Of a stretch of DNA of 64,000 nt, positions 29,874 to 38,454 are shown piece after piece; position 1 is the first letter of the stretch; every line of letters starts with the position of its first letter. This DNA is from Couchioplanes caeruleus (GTDB lineage Bacteria > Actinomycetota > Actinomycetes > Mycobacteriales > Micromonosporaceae). The notes under the pieces were generated by a model. The model saw only the letters and a list, made by a program, of their open reading frames with translations. It made no database searches and was not told the origin of the DNA. The position numbers and the translations under genes are program-made. The stretch spans positions 6,878,501 through 6,942,500 of the forward strand of contig NZ_CP092183.1 in NCBI RefSeq assembly GCF_023499255.1, written 5' to 3'.

Positions 29874-30632
29874 TCATCCCCGCGGTGAATGCTCGGCGAA
29901 CCCGCCCGCCTCGGCCAGCCATGCGTCGAACGTCTGCGCCCCGCGCGGCCCCGGGCCGGTCGGCAGCAGTCCGCCGGTACGCATCGGACCGGGCAGCCAG
30001 AGGGGTACCACCGGCCGGCGCCGGGCAAGCCCGGCCCGGATCACCCGCCGGGCCATGTCGACCAGGGACTCGACGCGCGGCCCGGCCAGGTCCCCCGCCA
30101 TGCCCTTCGGCTCCCCGGCGGCCAGCTCCACCAGCGCCTCGGCGACTTCCCTGACGGCGATCGGCTGCACCTTCATCGCGGGCACCAGCGCCACCGGTCC
30201 CGGGAGCCGGTCGAGGATCTGTCCGGGGAACTCGTGGAACTGCGTGGCCCGCAGCACGCTCCACGGCACCCCGCCCTCGCGCACGACCGCCTCCTGGCGC
30301 AGTTTCCCCTGGTAGTAGCCGGTCTTCACGCGGTCGATGCCGACGATCGAGAGGGTGACGTGGTGTCGTACGCCGGCCCGCGCCTCCGCCTCCAGCAGGG
30401 TGCGCCCGGCCCTGTCGAAGAAGCCGACGGCGGCTTCCCGCTTCATGGTGGTGACGTTGCTGACGTCGATCGTCGTCTCCACCCCGGCCAGCGCCGCGTC
30501 GAGCCCGGAGCCGGTGAGCAGGTCGACGCCCGCCGCCCGGGACAGCGGAACCGGCTCGTGCCCCGCGCGGCTCAGCAGCTCGACCACGTGCCGCCCGGTC
30601 AGGCCGGTGCCGCCCGCGACTGCAACCTTCAT
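29874..30632 (-). CDS. NmrA-like NAD(P)-binding SDR-family protein
   Basis: A 252-residue atypical short-chain dehydrogenase. The Rossmann motif is MKVAVAGGTGLTGRHVV; HHVTLSIVGIDRV and the downstream GYYQGKLRQE take the place of the usual catalytic Tyr-Lys region, and VPWSVLRATQFHEF is typical of NAD(P)H-binding/NmrA-like proteins. Relatives sense the NADP(H) redox state or reduce small molecules. ATG at 30632 has a good GGAGGGAG site, which excludes the 17 upstream codons. It lies 46 bases upstream of the GH92 gene on the same strand and could be co-transcribed. Confidence 0.88.
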   Translation of the reverse strand: MKVAVAGGTGLTGRHVVELLSRAGHEPVPLSRAAGVDLLTGSGLDAALAGVETTIDVSNVTTMKREAAVGFFDRAGRTLLEAEARAGVRHHVTLSIVGIDRVKTGYYQGKLRQEAVVREGGVPWSVLRATQFHEFPGQILDRLPGPVALVPAMKVQPIAVREVAEALVELAAGEPKGMAGDLAGPRVESLVDMARRVIRAGLARRRPVVPLWLPGPMRTGGLLPTGPGPRGAQTFDAWLAEAGGFAEHSPRG

Positions 30633-30707
30633 CGTTCGCTCCCTCCGAGGACCACCGCATGTCTCGCACAGGGGACGAGACACCGATCCGGAACGTGACA
30701 GGGCGGC

Positions 30708-33059
30708 TCAGGACGGCGGGTCACCACGTGCCACCACAGCCAGCCCTCCTCCGGTACGGACCGCCGCCAGATCGCCTCCTTCATCGGTACGCAGCACCTT
30801 GGCCCCGTCGCGCCCGAGCTTCGCGAGCAACGACGCGTTCGGGTGCCCGTAGTCGTTGTGCAGGCCCACGGACACCAGCGCAACGGCCGGGTCGACGGCG
30901 TCGACGAACTCGGGCGACTGGTACGCGCTGCCGTGATGCGCCACCTTCAGCACGTCGGCCCGTACCGCACGAGCGCCGACGTGCCGGAGCACCTCGTCCT
31001 GCTCCTCCGTCTCCGCGTCGCCCGGCAGCAGCACCGTCCGGCCGTCCACCCGGGCCAGCAGGATCAGCGAGTTGTTGTTGGGGTCGGAGTTCGTCCCGTG
31101 CAGCGGCTCGAACGGCCCGATGACGGTCATCTCCAGCCCGCCGGCCGCGTACCGCCAGCCCGGTCCGACGGCGGTCATGGGCACCCGCGCGGCGCCGGCC
31201 TCGGCGGCGACGGCTGCCCGGCCGGCGGGCGGCTCCGGCCAGTCCGGCGTGACGACCGCGCCGACGGTACGCCCGCGGAACACCCCTTTCACCCCGCCGA
31301 TGTGGTCCACATGGAAGTGGCTGACGACGAACAGCACGACCTGCCGTACGCCCAACCGCCGCAGGCAGTGGTCCACCGCGTCCGGCTCGGGCCCGGCGTC
31401 CACGACAACCGCCTGTCCCCGGCCCACCGGCAGCACCACGGCGTCGCCCTGGCCCACCGCGCAGGTCACGACGATCCAGCGCGGCGGCGGCCATCCCGAG
31501 GCGAGCAGCCGTACGGGCAGCGCCCCCAGCATCGCCCCGGCCGCGACCACCGCCGCCAGCCGCCGTACGACGGGCCTGCGCGCCGCCACCAGCAACGCCA
31601 CGGTGAGCGCCCCCAGCAGCACGGCACCGCCCACGCCACCGGGCCACGGCAGCGCGCCCGCGGGCACCCTCGCCCCGTACGTCGCCACGACCACGAGCCA
31701 CCGCGTGGGCCACTGCCCCACCCACGCCGTGAACTCGGCGCCGGCCGGCCACACCGGTGACAGCACGGCGGCCGACACCCCGAGCAGCGTCGCGGGCGCG
31801 ATGGCCGGCACGACCAGCAGGTTCGCCGGCACGGCCACGAGGCTGACGCTGGCGGACAGCCCGGTCACGACGGGCCCGCAGGTGACCTGGGCCGCGGCGG
31901 GCACGGCCAGCGCCTCCGCCGCCCAGGACGGCCAGCCCCGCCGCACCAACGCGTCCCGCCACCCCGGTGCCACGAGGAGCAGACCGGCGGTGGCCAGCAC
32001 GGACAGCGCGAACCCGGGATCCCCGGCGAGCTCCGGGTCGGCGACGATCAGCGCGCCCACTCCCGCCGCCAGCGCGGGCACGGCGGCCCGTGACCGCCCC
32101 GTAGCCAGCCCTGCCAGCCCGATCGCCCCCATCGCCGCGGCCCGTACGACGCTCGGCGACGGCCGGGCCAGGATCACGAACCCGACCAGCCCACCGGCGC
32201 AGATCACCGCGGTGAGGACCGGTCCGGCCCGCGTCCGCCGGACGGCGAACAGCACCACGCCGAGGATGATCGCCACGTTCGCGCCGCTCACCGCGTTGAG
32301 GTGGGTCATGCCGGTGGTGCGGAAGTCCTCCTCGAGCGTGGGCTGCAACCGGCTCGTGTCCCCCACGACCAGCCCCGGCAGCAGCCCACCGACGTCGTCG
32401 GGCAGCGGTTCGCACGCGCGTTGGAGCCCGGCCCGCAGCGAACCGGCGGCGCGCTGCGACCACGACGGCCGACCGTGCAGCACCGGAGCGTCCTTGACGG
32501 ACAGCACGGCGGCGCGCAGGTCGCCGCCCCGCGGGGCGAGGAGCTTGCCGGTCGCCGAGAGCCGCTGCCCCGGCAGCAACGGCCGCCACGCCGGGTTCTT
32601 CCCGAGCACGATCGCCCGCGCCGACAGCCGCATCGCGGGGGCGTCCTCCGGCTGCAGCCCGTTCAGCTCCACCGAGACCAGGTACGTGGGCGGCAGGCCC
32701 GGCGACCCGTCGAGCGCCCGGGGGTCGTCCCGCACGACCAGCTCCGCCCGTACGGTGGCCCCGGCGGCGACCAGAGCGGCCAGCGGACCCGCCTCGCGCA
32801 CACTGACCCGGGCGGCGGTGGCGACGGCCCCGCACCCGGCACCGAGCAGCACGGCCGCGACCACCCACCGCCCGCCGTCCCGCCACAGCCGGCCGGCCCA
32901 CCCGCCGAGGGACGAAGCCGGCGCGATGGCAGCGGCGACAGCAGTGAGCAGGGCGATTCCCCCCACGGCGAGTCCCACCCGGAACGGCAGGTGGAGGGCC
33001 GCCAGCGCGGCCAGCCAGCATCCGACGGCGAACCCGGCGAGCCGCAGGTCCGCCCTCAT
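30708..33059 (-). CDS. comEC: ComEC/Rec2-family DNA-uptake channel protein
   Basis: A 783-residue polytopic membrane protein. The N-terminal part has two or three spans and an OB-like region. The central competence domain (about 215-490) contains LLPGLVVGDTSRL and MTHLNAVSGANVAIILGVV, typical of ComEC, with about eight spans. The C-terminal metallo-beta-lactamase-like domain (about 530-783) has SHFHVDHIGG and KVAHHGSAYQSPEFVDAV. ComEC translocates single-stranded DNA in transformable bacteria and its C-terminal domain is a proposed nuclease. The start overlaps the comEA stop (ATGA). Actual competence in this organism is unknown. Confidence 0.95.
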   Translation of the reverse strand: MRADLRLAGFAVGCWLAALAALHLPFRVGLAVGGIALLTAVAAAIAPASSLGGWAGRLWRDGGRWVVAAVLLGAGCGAVATAARVSVREAGPLAALVAAGATVRAELVVRDDPRALDGSPGLPPTYLVSVELNGLQPEDAPAMRLSARAIVLGKNPAWRPLLPGQRLSATGKLLAPRGGDLRAAVLSVKDAPVLHGRPSWSQRAAGSLRAGLQRACEPLPDDVGGLLPGLVVGDTSRLQPTLEEDFRTTGMTHLNAVSGANVAIILGVVLFAVRRTRAGPVLTAVICAGGLVGFVILARPSPSVVRAAAMGAIGLAGLATGRSRAAVPALAAGVGALIVADPELAGDPGFALSVLATAGLLLVAPGWRDALVRRGWPSWAAEALAVPAAAQVTCGPVVTGLSASVSLVAVPANLLVVPAIAPATLLGVSAAVLSPVWPAGAEFTAWVGQWPTRWLVVVATYGARVPAGALPWPGGVGGAVLLGALTVALLVAARRPVVRRLAAVVAAGAMLGALPVRLLASGWPPPRWIVVTCAVGQGDAVVLPVGRGQAVVVDAGPEPDAVDHCLRRLGVRQVVLFVVSHFHVDHIGGVKGVFRGRTVGAVVTPDWPEPPAGRAAVAAEAGAARVPMTAVGPGWRYAAGGLEMTVIGPFEPLHGTNSDPNNNSLILLARVDGRTVLLPGDAETEEQDEVLRHVGARAVRADVLKVAHHGSAYQSPEFVDAVDPAVALVSVGLHNDYGHPNASLLAKLGRDGAKVLRTDEGGDLAAVRTGGGLAVVARGDPPS

Positions 33060-34114
33060 ACCGTCACCAGGTCCTTGAGCTGCTCGAAGCGCGCGTCCCC
33101 GATGCCGTCGACCTTGCGCAGGTCCGTGACGGCCTTGAAGCCGCCCTGGGCGTCCCGGGCGTCGAGGATCCGCTGGGCGAGTACCGGACCCACCCCCGGC
33201 AGCGTGTCGAGGTCGGCGAGCGTCGCGGTGTTCAGGTTGACCGGCCCTCCGCCGCCCGCCGGTCCCGGGCCGGCCGGTGCGGTCGGTGCGGCGCCGGGCG
33301 GCGGCGTGACACCGACCATGATCAGCTCACCGTCGACGACCTTGCGGGCCAGATTGAGCGGGGCGACGTCGACGCCGGGCACCGCTCCCCCGGCGGCCCG
33401 CAGGGCATCGGCCACCCGCGCCCCGGACTTCAACTGCACGAGCCCGGGCCTTCGCACTCTGCCCCCGACCGCCACCACCACCTCGGCCGCTGCGGACGGG
33501 GAGGCCGGGGCGCCGGTGACGGCCTCGATCGAGGGTACCGGTACCGGCTCCACCCGCGGCCGCGACCGCCACGCGATCAGAGCGGCGACCAGCACGACCA
33601 CGGCCGCGACGGCAGCGAGCGCCTTGACGCCCCGCCGTCCCGGATCGAACGCCCCCAACCGCGACGTCGCACCCGCGCCGAACACCCCCGGACCGGGCGC
33701 GGGGCCCTCCTCGCCGGCCGATCGCAGCGGCGTGTCCGAAGCGGACCAGGCGGGCCGGCAAGCAAGATCCCCCGGCCCGCTCGGCGCGGGACTCACGGGT
33801 TCCCCCGCCGAGGGCAGCGTCACATCATCCGGCCAGCCAGGCGCATCAGGCGGCCAGCCCGGCACAGCCTCCGACCACCCGGGCACCACATCCACCCAGC
33901 TGAGCCGTGACCCACCCGGCGCGGGCCACCCCGGCGCAGAAGGCGAGGCCGGCGAAGAAGGCGACGAGGGGGGAGGAACAGCGTCCCCGGGCGGCGCAGC
34001 CCACGGCGACCCGGGTCGAAACCCGGAGGACTCGGCAGGTGGCACCGCCGCCCGCGCCAGGACCGTGCTGAGCCTGGCACGTACGGCCGCTTCGGATTCG
34101 TTCGCCTCAGACAC
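33056..34114 (-). CDS. comEA: ComEA-like helix-hairpin-helix DNA-binding protein
   Basis: About 352 residues from GTG 34114. The N-terminal 140 residues are Pro/Ser/Gly-rich, followed by one membrane span (ALAAVAAVVVLVAALIAW), a SLBB-like domain (VAVGGRVRRPGLVQLKSG) and a C-terminal helix-hairpin-helix pair (VNLNTATLADLDTLPGVGPVLAQRILDARD-type; key pieces LDTLPGVGPVLAQRIL and LRKVDGIGDARFEQLKDLV). ComEA binds incoming DNA at the membrane. The frame can be extended to TTG 34183, but that would run 69 bases upstream and overlap the divergent gene's leader region. It is coupled to comEC by ATGA. Confidence 0.93.
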   Translation of the reverse strand: MSEANESEAAVRARLSTVLARAAVPPAESSGFRPGSPWAAPPGDAVPPPSSPSSPASPSAPGWPAPGGSRLSWVDVVPGWSEAVPGWPPDAPGWPDDVTLPSAGEPVSPAPSGPGDLACRPAWSASDTPLRSAGEEGPAPGPGVFGAGATSRLGAFDPGRRGVKALAAVAAVVVLVAALIAWRSRPRVEPVPVPSIEAVTGAPASPSAAAEVVVAVGGRVRRPGLVQLKSGARVADALRAAGGAVPGVDVAPLNLARKVVDGELIMVGVTPPPGAAPTAPAGPGPAGGGGPVNLNTATLADLDTLPGVGPVLAQRILDARDAQGGFKAVTDLRKVDGIGDARFEQLKDLVTV

Positions 34115-34194
34115 GCCGCGACCGTAGGGTTTCGGCGGCGAGGAGCGCCGGAGCGCCTGTGGACGGCGGCGCAGTGTGGACAACCGGGAGATCG

Positions 34195-34968
34195 ATGAAA
34201 TCTGTGGTACAGCCCGAGGTCGTGGAGCGGCTGCGCGCCGCCGGCTGCGTGTTCGCCGAAGACGAGGCAGCGGTCCTCACGCAAGCCGCTCCCGACGCCG
34301 CCACGCTGGGGGAACTCGTCCGCCGCCGGGTCGAGGGCGAGCCGTTGGAGCAGGTCGTCGGCTACGCGGACTTCTGCGGCGTCCGGGTCCGGCTACGCCC
34401 CGGCGTCTTCGTCCCCCGCTTCCGCAGCGGCCTGCTGGTCACTCTGGCGGCGGCGCACGCGGGAGCGCGGAGCACGGTCCTGGACCTCTGCTGCGGCTCC
34501 GGAGCCCTCGGGATGGCCGTTCGTCACCGCGTACCGTCCATCACCCTGCACGCCGCGGACGCCGACCCCGCCGCCGTGGCCTGCGCCCGCGACAACCTCG
34601 GCGGCGACGTGCACCGCAGCGACCTCTTCACCGGCCTGCCCGGCCACCTGCGGGGAACCGTCGACGTCCTGCTCGCGAACGTCCCGTACGTCGCCACCCG
34701 CCACCTCCCGTTCCTCCCGGCCGAGGCCCGATTGCACGAGCCCCGCACGGCCCTGGACGGCGGCGAGGACGGCCTCGACCTGTTCCGCTCCGTCGTGGCC
34801 GAGGCTCCGGCCTGGCTGGCCCCCGGCGGCCTGCTGCTCTCCGAGGTCACCGAGGCGCAGGTACCGGCGGCCGTCGATGCCGTGCGTGCGGCGGGTCTGC
34901 GGGCCGCCGTGCATTCCGATGACGACCTTGATGCGACGGTCGTGACAGGCGCGTCCCCGAGGCGATAA
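34195..34968 (+). CDS. PrmC-related putative protein-(glutamine-N5) methyltransferase
   Basis: A 257-residue SAM-dependent methyltransferase. The SAM-binding motif is VLDLCCGSGALGMAV, with the acidic end of strand 2 in LHAADADPAAVACARDN. The catalytic motif reads LLANVPYVATRHLP. True PrmC/HemK enzymes, which methylate release factors, have NPPY. The NVPY form matches a PrmC-related family of unknown target (TIGR03704-type, from memory). ATG at 34195 has GGGAG 4 bases ahead. It is divergent from comEA. The genome should carry a separate prmC elsewhere. Confidence 0.85.
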   Translation: MKSVVQPEVVERLRAAGCVFAEDEAAVLTQAAPDAATLGELVRRRVEGEPLEQVVGYADFCGVRVRLRPGVFVPRFRSGLLVTLAAAHAGARSTVLDLCCGSGALGMAVRHRVPSITLHAADADPAAVACARDNLGGDVHRSDLFTGLPGHLRGTVDVLLANVPYVATRHLPFLPAEARLHEPRTALDGGEDGLDLFRSVVAEAPAWLAPGGLLLSEVTEAQVPAAVDAVRAAGLRAAVHSDDDLDATVVTGASPRR

Positions 34969-35008
34969 GGTCGGCGGCCGACCGACACGCGGGGAGGGCA
35001 CGAGCGCC

Positions 35009-36034
35009 GTGGGGCTGTTCCGCAGTGTTGCCCGGGCGCGCCTGGCGAGCCAGGTTCTCCGGCGCCTGCGCCGGGCCGGCGTGCCGGATGCCCGCTACCA
35101 CCGGGCCTCGTTCACGGTGCACGCGACGCGGCCGGGCGACGGCGAGCCGAGCGTGCTGCGCCTCGACGAGGTGGTCCGCGGCCGGGCGGCCGAGTTCGTC
35201 ACCGCGTTCCTGCGGGCGCCGGGGCTGCCGGCGACCTGGGCGCAGGCCCGGCCGCTGCTGCGCCCGGTGCTGCGCGGGGCGGTTCCGCCGGCCGAGGTCG
35301 GCGCCCCGCTGAGCCGGCCCGCGTTCCCGTTCCTCGCCGAATACGTGGTGGTGGACCAGCCGGACACGATGACGTACGTGAACGCCGCGCACGGCTGGGG
35401 CGTGACCGACGACGAGGTGTTCGCCGCCGCGCGCGCCAACCTGTCCGGGGCGACGCTGGTGGGTGCCGCCGATGAGCCGGTGGTGGTGCAGTTCGTGGAC
35501 GACGGCGACTCGTACTGGACGTCGCACCTGCTGCTCGACGGCTGGCTCGCGGGGCTGGCCGGGCAGGTGGGCGGCCGGCCGGTGGCGTTCGCGCCGGAGC
35601 GGGGCACGCTGCTGGTCACCGCGGACGGCAGCGACCTGCTCCCGGGGCTGTTCGCGCAGGCCGAGGCGGCCTTCCTGGCGTCGCCGCGGGCCATCACCCC
35701 GATGGCGTACGTGTCCGACGAGCGTGGCCGGACCGTGCCGTATCCGGGGTCGCCGGGCTCACCTCTGGAGGTCTGCGTGCGGCGGGCCGAGGCCGTTCTC
35801 GCGGCCCGGGCGTACGAGCGCCAGGCGGAGAGCCTCCCGCTCGCGGCCGAGCTGCTCATCACGAGCCACGGGCGCACGCGGGCCGTGTGGGCCTCGGACG
35901 GCCCGGCGCTGCTGCCCCGGGCGGACGAGGTCCAGTACGGCGACACGGTCAAGCCCTGGGACGAGGTCGAGCCGCACCTGATCGCGCAGGGCCTCAACCC
36001 GGAACGCTGGCGCGCCGAGAAGTGGCCGGTCTAG
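35009..36034 (+). CDS. DUF1444-like hypothetical protein
   Basis: A 341-residue soluble protein starting at GTG 35009 with GGGAGG 11 bases ahead. The segment FLAEYVVVDQPDTMTYVNAAHGWGVTDDEVFAAARANL resembles DUF1444/YtpQ proteins, whose function is unknown. The C-terminal part repeats features such as LLITSHGRTRAVW and AEVLEVQYGDTVKPWDEV-like sequence (VQYGDTVKPWDEV). No catalytic motif, signal peptide or membrane span is visible. Its stop codon overlaps the stop of the convergent DegV gene by 4 bases. The family assignment is tentative; the gene itself is well supported by length and codon bias. Confidence 0.7.
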   Translation: MGLFRSVARARLASQVLRRLRRAGVPDARYHRASFTVHATRPGDGEPSVLRLDEVVRGRAAEFVTAFLRAPGLPATWAQARPLLRPVLRGAVPPAEVGAPLSRPAFPFLAEYVVVDQPDTMTYVNAAHGWGVTDDEVFAAARANLSGATLVGAADEPVVVQFVDDGDSYWTSHLLLDGWLAGLAGQVGGRPVAFAPERGTLLVTADGSDLLPGLFAQAEAAFLASPRAITPMAYVSDERGRTVPYPGSPGSPLEVCVRRAEAVLAARAYERQAESLPLAAELLITSHGRTRAVWASDGPALLPRADEVQYGDTVKPWDEVEPHLIAQGLNPERWRAEKWPV

Positions 36035-36879
36035 CCGCGCCGGTGCACGACCACCCCGGCCACCCCCGGGCCGACGTGGGCGGCCACCACGGCTCCGATC
36101 TCGGTGATGTAGCAGTCCCGTAGCCGGTCCCCCAGCCGCATCGCGACCGCGTCGGCGAGCGCCGTGGCCCGGTCGGCGCTGCCCAGGTGGTGCACCGCGA
36201 TGTCGACGTCGCCGGTGCCGGCGGCCTCCACGGCGAGGTCCACGAGCCGGGCGAGCGCGCGGCCGGCCGTACGGACCTTGTCGCGGACGACGATCGACCC
36301 GTCGAGCACGTGCAGGATGGGCTTCACCGACAGCGCGGTGCCGAGCAGGGCCGAGGCGGCGCCGATCCGGCCGCCCCGGCGCAGGTGCTCGAGGGTGTCG
36401 ACGTAGAACAGCGTGCTCACCTGCGCGGCGTTGTCGGCCGCGGACCGGCGTACCTGCTCCAGCGTGCCGCCCGCGCGGGCCGTGCTGGCCGCGGCGAGCG
36501 CCGCGAAGCCCAGCCCCATGCCGGTGGTGCCGCTGTCGACGACCTGGACCTGCGGCCCGACCTCGCCGGCCGCCAGGACCGCGGCGTCGTACGTGCCGGA
36601 CAGCCGCGACGACAGGTGCACGGACACGACGCCGTCCGCCCCGGAGTCGAGCAGCTTGCGGTACGCGGCGGCGAACTGCCCGGGCGCGGGGCGGGAGGTG
36701 CTGACGGTGAAGCGCCGGCCGCCGAGCGCGCGGGCCACCTCGGCCGGCGAGATCTCCAGCCCTTCGAGCCCTTCGTCGCCGTTGATGACGACGGTGAGCG
36801 GGACGACGGTCAGGTCGTACGTCCCGCTCAGTTCGGGGGGAAAGTACGCGGTGGAGTCGGTGACGACCGCGACGGGCAT
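36031..36879 (-). CDS. DegV-family fatty-acid-binding protein
   Basis: A 282-residue protein complete for the DegV family: VAVVTDSTAYFPPEL at the start, TVSTSRPAPGQFAAAYRKLL, VVSVHLSSRLSGTYDAAVLAA, VVDSGTTGMGLGFAALAAA, YVDTLEHLRRGGRIGAA and SVKPILHVLDGSIVVRDKVR. DegV (FakB) proteins bind fatty acids and, with the kinase FakA, feed exogenous fatty acids into phospholipid synthesis in Firmicutes. No fakA is seen in the window. Gene order beside comEC and the rsfS group is conserved in actinobacteria. It overlaps the convergent gene by 4 bases. Confidence 0.93.
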   Translation of the reverse strand: MPVAVVTDSTAYFPPELSGTYDLTVVPLTVVINGDEGLEGLEISPAEVARALGGRRFTVSTSRPAPGQFAAAYRKLLDSGADGVVSVHLSSRLSGTYDAAVLAAGEVGPQVQVVDSGTTGMGLGFAALAAASTARAGGTLEQVRRSAADNAAQVSTLFYVDTLEHLRRGGRIGAASALLGTALSVKPILHVLDGSIVVRDKVRTAGRALARLVDLAVEAAGTGDVDIAVHHLGSADRATALADAVAMRLGDRLRDCYITEIGAVVAAHVGPGVAGVVVHRRG

Positions 36880-36903
36880 GCGGGCACGGTAGCCGATGCG
36901 GGG

Positions 36904-37284
36904 CTAGTTCGCGCGGATCGAGGTCACCACGAACGGCGTGCCCTGCATGCAGGTGGTCATCGTGCCGGGCTGGGAGCGTCCGGTGACGGTGACGGAGGCG
37001 CCGTCCTTGGCGGCCGGGCGCAGCTTCTCGTCCCGGATGATCAGCAGGTTGTCGTCGAGCATGAGGCAGCCGGGTTCGACGCCCGCGCTGATCGTGCCGG
37101 AGATCGTCCGGGTGCTGGTGTCGACGGGCGTGCTGGTCTCTTCCGTGGGAACGGCGGAAGAGGCGGGTGCCTGCGGGGCGGGCGCTCCGACCGGTTCGGC
37201 GGGACCACCGCCTCCGTTGGCGCAGCCGGCGACGGACAGCGCCAGCGCGGTCGCGGCGAGCAGAGTCGTGCGTCGGATCATCAT
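36904..37284 (-). CDS. Putative lipoprotein of unknown function
   Basis: A 126-residue protein with a lipoprotein signal: RR at positions 4-5, a hydrophobic core, and lipobox LSVAGC with Cys21 as the predicted lipidated residue. A Pro/Ala/Thr-rich linker follows to about residue 60, then a small beta-rich domain (TRTISGTISAGVEPGCLML and VTVTGRSQPGTMTTCMQG) with two Cys that could pair. It resembles small OB-like domains but I do not recognise the family. It lies 24 bases upstream of degV on the same strand. Confidence 0.78.
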   Translation of the reverse strand: MMIRRTTLLAATALALSVAGCANGGGGPAEPVGAPAPQAPASSAVPTEETSTPVDTSTRTISGTISAGVEPGCLMLDDNLLIIRDEKLRPAAKDGASVTVTGRSQPGTMTTCMQGTPFVVTSIRAN

Positions 37285-37331
37285 GGCCCTTGGACGCTAC
37301 CGGCCCGCCGATCCGTTCCGGGCGGAGGTGG

Positions 37332-37970
37332 TCAAACCGGCGGCGGGACCGGCCGCTCGGAGAACGGCCCCACGTTGTACGCCGCGAGCTGCCACCCGCG
37401 CGATTCGTCGTGGGTGAGCTCCGCCCAGTGGCAGTTCTGCAGCGCACGCAGCGTCCGCAGCTGCTCGCGGGGCCAGCCGAGCAGGTTGCCGATCCCCTGG
37501 CGGCCCGCGGCACCGTGGGTGGCCACCACGACCGTGCCGCCCTCGGGCACGGAGCCGGCGGCCTCCTGGAACGCGTCGGCGACCCGTTTGCCCATGGCGT
37601 CGAGGGTCTCGATGTCGCCGCCGATGACGTCCTCGCCGGCCTTCCAGCGGGCGTGCTCGCGGGGGCGGGTCTCGGCGACCTCGTCCATCGTCAGGCCCTG
37701 CCAGGCGCCGAAGTACCGCTCCCGGAGGCGCTCGTCGTGGCGCACGGAGTGCCCGGTCAGCGCGGCCAGGGCGGCCGCCGTGTCGGCGGCGCGGCGCAGG
37801 TCGCTGGAGACCAGGGCGGCGGGGCGCAGCCGGACGAGCAGCTCGGCCGCGTCGACGGCCTGCTGCTCGCCGAGCCCGTTGAGCGGCACGTCGGACTGCC
37901 CCTGGACGCGGCCGGCCGCGTTCCAGTCGGTGTTGCCGTGCCGCCAGACGATGAGGCGGGTCGTGGTCAT
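37332..37970 (-). CDS. Histidine phosphatase family protein (glucosyl-3-phosphoglycerate phosphatase-like)
   Basis: A 212-residue phosphoglycerate-mutase-fold phosphatase. The catalytic motif is LIVWRHGNTDWNAAGRVQGQ, with the second His in VVVATHGAAGR and the acidic residue in LRERYFGAWQGL. In Mycobacterium the protein at this conserved position after rsfS is GpgP, which dephosphorylates glucosyl-3-phosphoglycerate during methylglucose lipopolysaccharide synthesis. Synteny supports the same role here but sequence alone does not prove it, so no symbol is given. ATG at 37970 overlaps the rsfS stop (ATGA). Confidence 0.88.
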   Translation of the reverse strand: MTTTRLIVWRHGNTDWNAAGRVQGQSDVPLNGLGEQQAVDAAELLVRLRPAALVSSDLRRAADTAAALAALTGHSVRHDERLRERYFGAWQGLTMDEVAETRPREHARWKAGEDVIGGDIETLDAMGKRVADAFQEAAGSVPEGGTVVVATHGAAGRQGIGNLLGWPREQLRTLRALQNCHWAELTHDESRGWQLAAYNVGPFSERPVPPPV

Positions 37971-38365
37971 GCCACGCCGGAGGAGTCGGCCTCGACCATG
38001 TCGCGGTCGACGAATTCGATCGTCGGGCAGTCCTTCCACAGCCGGTCGAGCGCGTAGAACTCCCGCTCCTCGGTGTGCTGGATGTGCACGACGATGTCGA
38101 CGTAGTCCAGCAGGACCCAGCGGCCCTGGCGTTCACCCTCGCGGCGGACCGGCTTCGCCTTCTCCGGGAGGTTGATCAGGGCCTCCTCGATGGCGTCGAC
38201 GATCGCGACGACCTGCCGCTCGTTGGAGGCCGACGCGATGACGAACGCGTCGGTGATGTACAGCTGCTCGGCCACGTCGATGATGACGATGTCCTGAGCT
38301 TTCTTGTCGGCGGCGGCCTGCGCTGCCGTCAGCGCGAGCTCGCGGGCGCGGTCGGTGACGGGCAC
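37967..38365 (-). CDS. rsfS: Ribosomal silencing factor RsfS
   Basis: A 132-residue protein that binds L14 and blocks 50S-30S joining under nutrient limitation. Family motifs: AQDIVIIDVAEQLYITDAFVIAS, ASNERQVVAIVDAIEE, RWVLLDYVDIVVHIQ and REFYALDRLWKDC. GTG at 38365 with GAGGGGAG 4 bases ahead gives the normal length; the open frame continues upstream but only as the shadow of nadD. It is the middle gene of nadD-rsfS-phosphatase, a widely conserved actinobacterial trio. Confidence 0.95.
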   Translation of the reverse strand: MPVTDRARELALTAAQAAADKKAQDIVIIDVAEQLYITDAFVIASASNERQVVAIVDAIEEALINLPEKAKPVRREGERQGRWVLLDYVDIVVHIQHTEEREFYALDRLWKDCPTIEFVDRDMVEADSSGVA

Positions 38366-38454
38366 CGGTCTCCCCTCGTCGGGTTTCTTGTCGGGTTCAA
38401 GCCTCTCACACCGGTATGACAACCCGATCCGGACAGAGCACCCGAAAGCGGTCG

